Source: Botryllus schlosseri (taxonomy: Eukaryota > Chordata > Ascidiacea > Stolidobranchia > Styelidae). Taken from it: 20,190 nt of DNA. Positions 17,611-20,190 of the stretch are shown in pieces. Under the pieces are notes generated by a model. It was not told the origin of the DNA. It saw nothing but the letters and a program-made list of their open reading frames with translations, and did no database searches. How positions within the stretch are numbered: position 1 is the first letter of the stretch; every line of letters begins with the position of its first letter. Location: positions 1 through 20,190 of the forward strand of contig ATSW01106277.1 in assembly GCA_000444245.1 (NCBI GenBank). Reading direction: 5' to 3'. Made by a program: the position numbers and the translations under genes.

Positions 17611-18551
17611 CAGTGGTTCTCAACCTTTTTGTGTTCGCGGACCCCTTTTTGACCGTCACAGACCCCGCGGACCCCCTCAAGTTTTCGTTCAAAATTATCT
17701 CAATTATCGTGCAACCGTCATCTGTCTTGTGCAAATATTAATTGTAGGCTAGTGAGAAATAGCCACAAAATGACTTTTCTTGAAAATAACTCCATACTAT
17801 ATGTGAAAATTGGCTAGGCTTTTATTATTTCGAAAGGAATTTTTCCAGCTGTATTTATTGTATTGGAAATAGTCGTCTTCGATTTGATATGAATGAGTGC
17901 CAAAATCCATTTCCAGTTCCACAAAGATATATTGGTGGCGAATGTAATATTACCGCGTAACGCCTCCGACGACAGCATTTGTTGTGAGTTTTTAATGAAC
18001 ATATCACGTCCAGCCTAGTCATTTCTATCTAGCATCTTATATTGAAGTTATTTAGTGGTTATATCACACGAGAAAATGGATTTCGTGGCGAGGTTTCAAT
18101 TCCTTCATTGGGGCAGATTAGGAAAAAAATTCAGGAATTTATATTTCAGACGACTGGTTACCAATTTGCTGAGACTGATAACTCCAAATCCAAAATGTTT
18201 TGCAAACTTTTAGAAGTCACCCTGCTTGACCTTGCTATCTCCAACATTTCATTTTNCCACAAACCCCAACAAAAATCTNTAAACAACAATAGGTTTGCAT
18301 CAGCAGGCTNTTGACAAATTGACAATTAAAATGAATTTGCACATTCGGATATTTTATCTCAGACGACCATTTCGATGATGCGAGTCCTAAATTCTGANCA
18401 ATTNTGAANCGAANCTGGCTNATNCTTTTCCNNATTAAAATAAATAAAAAGTAGGTTGACGATCATTTNAAAAATTTAGAGGCTTCGCGGACCCCCTGAA
18501 AATGCTTCACGGACCCCCAGGGGTCCGCGGACCCCCGGTTGAGAACCAGTG
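17611..18551. mobile_element. non-autonomous hAT element, 941 bp
   Basis: It begins CAGTGGTTCTCAACC and ends GGTTGAGAACCAGTG, inverted at 14 of 15 positions, with TTCGCGGACCCC inside the left end and several GCGGACCCCC copies inside the right end. The 8-bp target duplication TACTAAGA is perfect (17603-17610 and 18552-18559). The interior (17750-18480) is AT-rich, with no transposase motif and frames of at most 90 codons. Twelve single N positions (18256-18469) lie only here, probably an assembly ambiguity between copies of this repeat. Confidence 0.92.
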
Positions 18552-18559
18552 TACTAAGA

Positions 18560-18930
18560 AGCTTGTTAAGAATGGAGAAAGAACGTTCTACAGCAGCAGT
18601 TGTTGGCTGACAACGCACTCAAGTTGTGCGTACGCTGCTGGTGACACACCGTGTTGCTTCATTCTGACAATGTTGTCTACTTCACATTTTTCAACAAGCG
18701 ATTCTTAATATAAGAATGATGCAATGCCCAAGAAGTCTTTCTTCAGTTAGGATATTGCGGTACAATTGACCATACCACCATGTCTACCTATTTGTTTTAT
18801 TTGACCATTTATGATTTACAATGAGCAGAAAATTGGCCGTTTACAACGGTAGGCCTATAAAGTAGGCTACAAGCTGTAAAATATCCAGTGTTGGGATCAA
18901 GTCACCAGGGCTTTGGAGCTGCCGTAAATT
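18560..18930. other. intergenic, nothing recognised
   Basis: No open frame, RNA or repeat that I can support. The phrase CCAGTGTTGGGATCAAGTCACC near 18886 could be a degraded hAT start, but no partner was found. Confidence 0.4.
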
Positions 18931-18935
18931 TAAAC

Positions 18936-19028
18936 TGCTCCAGCTCCGGCTCCGGAGCTTTCTTCTATCATACATTAGCTCCGGCTCCAGCTCCGGAGCC
19001 GCATTATTACCACTGCTCCGGCTCTGAA
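18936..19028. repeat. GCTCCG hexamer minisatellite
   Basis: Blocks of GCTCC(A/G) hexamers at 18937-18958, 18977-18999 and 19013-19028 contain the palindrome GCTCCGGAGC twice. They are separated by AT-rich spacers of about 15-20 bp. It is sharply G/C-richer than the flanks. This pattern is seen inside some animal hAT elements; that link is inference. Confidence 0.65.
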
Positions 19029-19051
19029 ATTATCGAATGGGCCTGCTACAT

Positions 19052-19975
19052 CAGGGGTGGCCAACCCGCGGGCCAAATGAGGGGCCCGCTAGACGGTTTT
19101 GTGTGGCCCGCGAGGTAATTTCTTATTATATTATCGAAAATGAATTGCTCAGATTGTGAATTTGCAATGCCAACCAAAAATTACAAGACTGGCTGCGACA
19201 CTTGGGATGTTGATGACTAAAATATCAGTTCCAACGCATTGCCAGATCCAGGGTCCAGTCACATTTTTAGTAAATCGTCGTACATTACAATAAACTAAAA
19301 TAGTGGTGAAATTTTTCTTCACACTTCGCGTATTTAATTGTCACACGATTTCTTGCTTGGTAGCCTACCTCCTCCTGAAAATGAACAAAAACGCCTAATT
19401 TACCCGATTGAGTCTAACTGTATTCGCAATTACGGGAGAAAGTCTTTTCGCGTTTGCGCTAGCAGAAAGATAGTCGACGATGAAATGTAGGTACAAAATG
19501 ACTGTCACATATTACCGGAAACCTTCGATATCGATGTGTCCAGACGCCGGATAGTCGTGTCCTTGCAAACTGAGCCCAGCGGGCGGTATACAGATGACCC
19601 GCACTATACTCAAGTAATAATATTATTGACCTAGTTCATTTATATTATATTTTTATGCTGAGCTGAATTGATTGATCCCAACCAATGCATCCAAATTTAT
19701 AACACAATATCTGTATTTGTTAATGCAGGGTGTGATCAGACTAGTTGACCCTACCCAGAGTCATATCGGTCACACCCTGTCCTATACCGTAAGTTTATTT
19801 ATTGTTGTTGCATGTGTCAATGATGTTTTCTTTACGGTTGGACAAATCAATAAATATCTCTCTCTCTCTCTCTCTTATAAACTTTGAAAACTTTCCCGCT
19901 TGACGCGGCTAGTGGACTGCGCACTCGTTCGCCAATTGCATGTGCCCCTTTAGCGGAAAAGGTTGGCCGTTCCTG
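19052..19975 (-). mobile_element. non-autonomous hAT element, second copy of the 15203 family
   Basis: Ends CAGGGGTGGCCAACC and GGTTGGCCGTTCCTG (11 of 15 inverted matches). Flanks TGCTACAT and GTCTATAT agree at 5/8, so the duplication is eroded. The interior matches 15203-15886 in reverse: GTGGCCCGCGAGGTAATTTC, GATGACTAAAATATCAGTT, GCAAACTGAGCCCAGCG and GCGGCTAGTGG are shared or nearly so. About 230 bp at 19645-19874 are absent from the other copy and form a nested insert. More diverged, so probably older than the 15203 copy. Confidence 0.85.
19645..19874 (+). mobile_element. retroposon-like insert with (TC)n tail, nested in hAT element
   Basis: A 230-bp segment interrupts the hAT copy between GTTCATTTATA and AACTTTGAAAAC. 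It is flanked by TTATA on both sides (19640-19644 and 19875-19879), which would be a short target duplication, and ends CAATAAATAT followed by (TC)9 at 19857-19874. This is the layout of a SINE or a 5'-truncated LINE 3' end. I see no clear pol III boxes. It carries 10-bp inverted arms CAGGGTGTGA (19726-19735) and TCACACCCTG (19770-19779). Confidence 0.6.
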
Positions 19976-20190
19976 GTCTATATAGATTACTAATCTACCC
20001 ACAGGCTAGTTATCTATAGTAATCTAGAGTCTGTCAGCCGTCCGTAACATCCGATGCAGCAACGAAGACGTAGGTAGCGTTGTGCCGGCTTGTGACGTCA
20101 TATTGAATACTTGTCAATTGTCGATAACATCATAGTTGCGCTAGAACGCACTTTACTCCATGCCATTGCTGGGCAAAGCATGAAAATTCT
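19976..20190. other. window end, intergenic
   Basis: No gene recognised. One full cAMP-response-type palindrome TGACGTCA lies at 20093-20100, which could belong to a promoter beyond the window or be chance. Confidence 0.35.

Overview
The window looks like draft genomic DNA from an invertebrate animal. It is AT-rich, holds one gene in small exons with GT/AG introns, and is crowded with short non-autonomous DNA transposons and degenerate repeats. Single N positions at 18256-18469 point to a draft assembly. Nothing resembles bacterial, plasmid or organelle gene organisation. Which animal it is cannot be settled. The domain (a Janus kinase) and the compact, divergent exons fit an invertebrate deuterostome such as a tunicate, but that is a guess.

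The one gene I can support is on the minus strand, from 13255 down to 2440, and runs off the low-coordinate side of the window. Eight exons join in frame at consensus-like splice sites with every phase matching, giving 652 codons plus 2 nt. Residues about 250 to 652 match the order and key features of a JAK-type FERM domain: F1 ending in RIRF, then YLFHQRRHQF like the vertebrate YLFAQWRHDF, then the F2 helices, then the F3/PH-like lobe and the start of the linker to SH2. The SH2, pseudokinase and kinase exons are not in the window. The first about 250 residues are a disordered, acidic, Ser-rich N-terminal extension that vertebrate JAKs lack. It contains a YLKQ tetrapeptide of the YxxQ (STAT-docking) type.

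Layout: 1-2439 is the partial intron 8, with a tandem pair of about 350-bp repeats and a GC-rich block. 2440-2813 holds exons 8 and 7, split by a 57-nt intron. 4199-4469, 6104-6318, 8273-8426, 9955-10175 and 10930-11060 are exons 6 to 2. 12607-13255 is exon 1. 13256-20190 is the 5' flank of the gene. It has no convincing gene, but carries a cluster of hAT-type elements, several with intact terminal inverted repeats and 8-bp target duplications, and one hAT transposase C-terminal remnant.

Two repeat themes recur through introns and flank. The first is a dispersed family with a conserved core plus arrays of a 42-bp unit built from TTAGAA-like hexamers (2195, 4553, 5730, 6415, 14190, 16000, 17030). 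The second is hAT-type non-autonomous elements (10493-10829, 14533-14923, 15203-15886, 17611-18551, 19052-19975). The copies at 15203 and 19052 belong to one family in opposite orientation, and the latter has been split by a younger 230-bp retroposon-like insert with a (TC)n tail.
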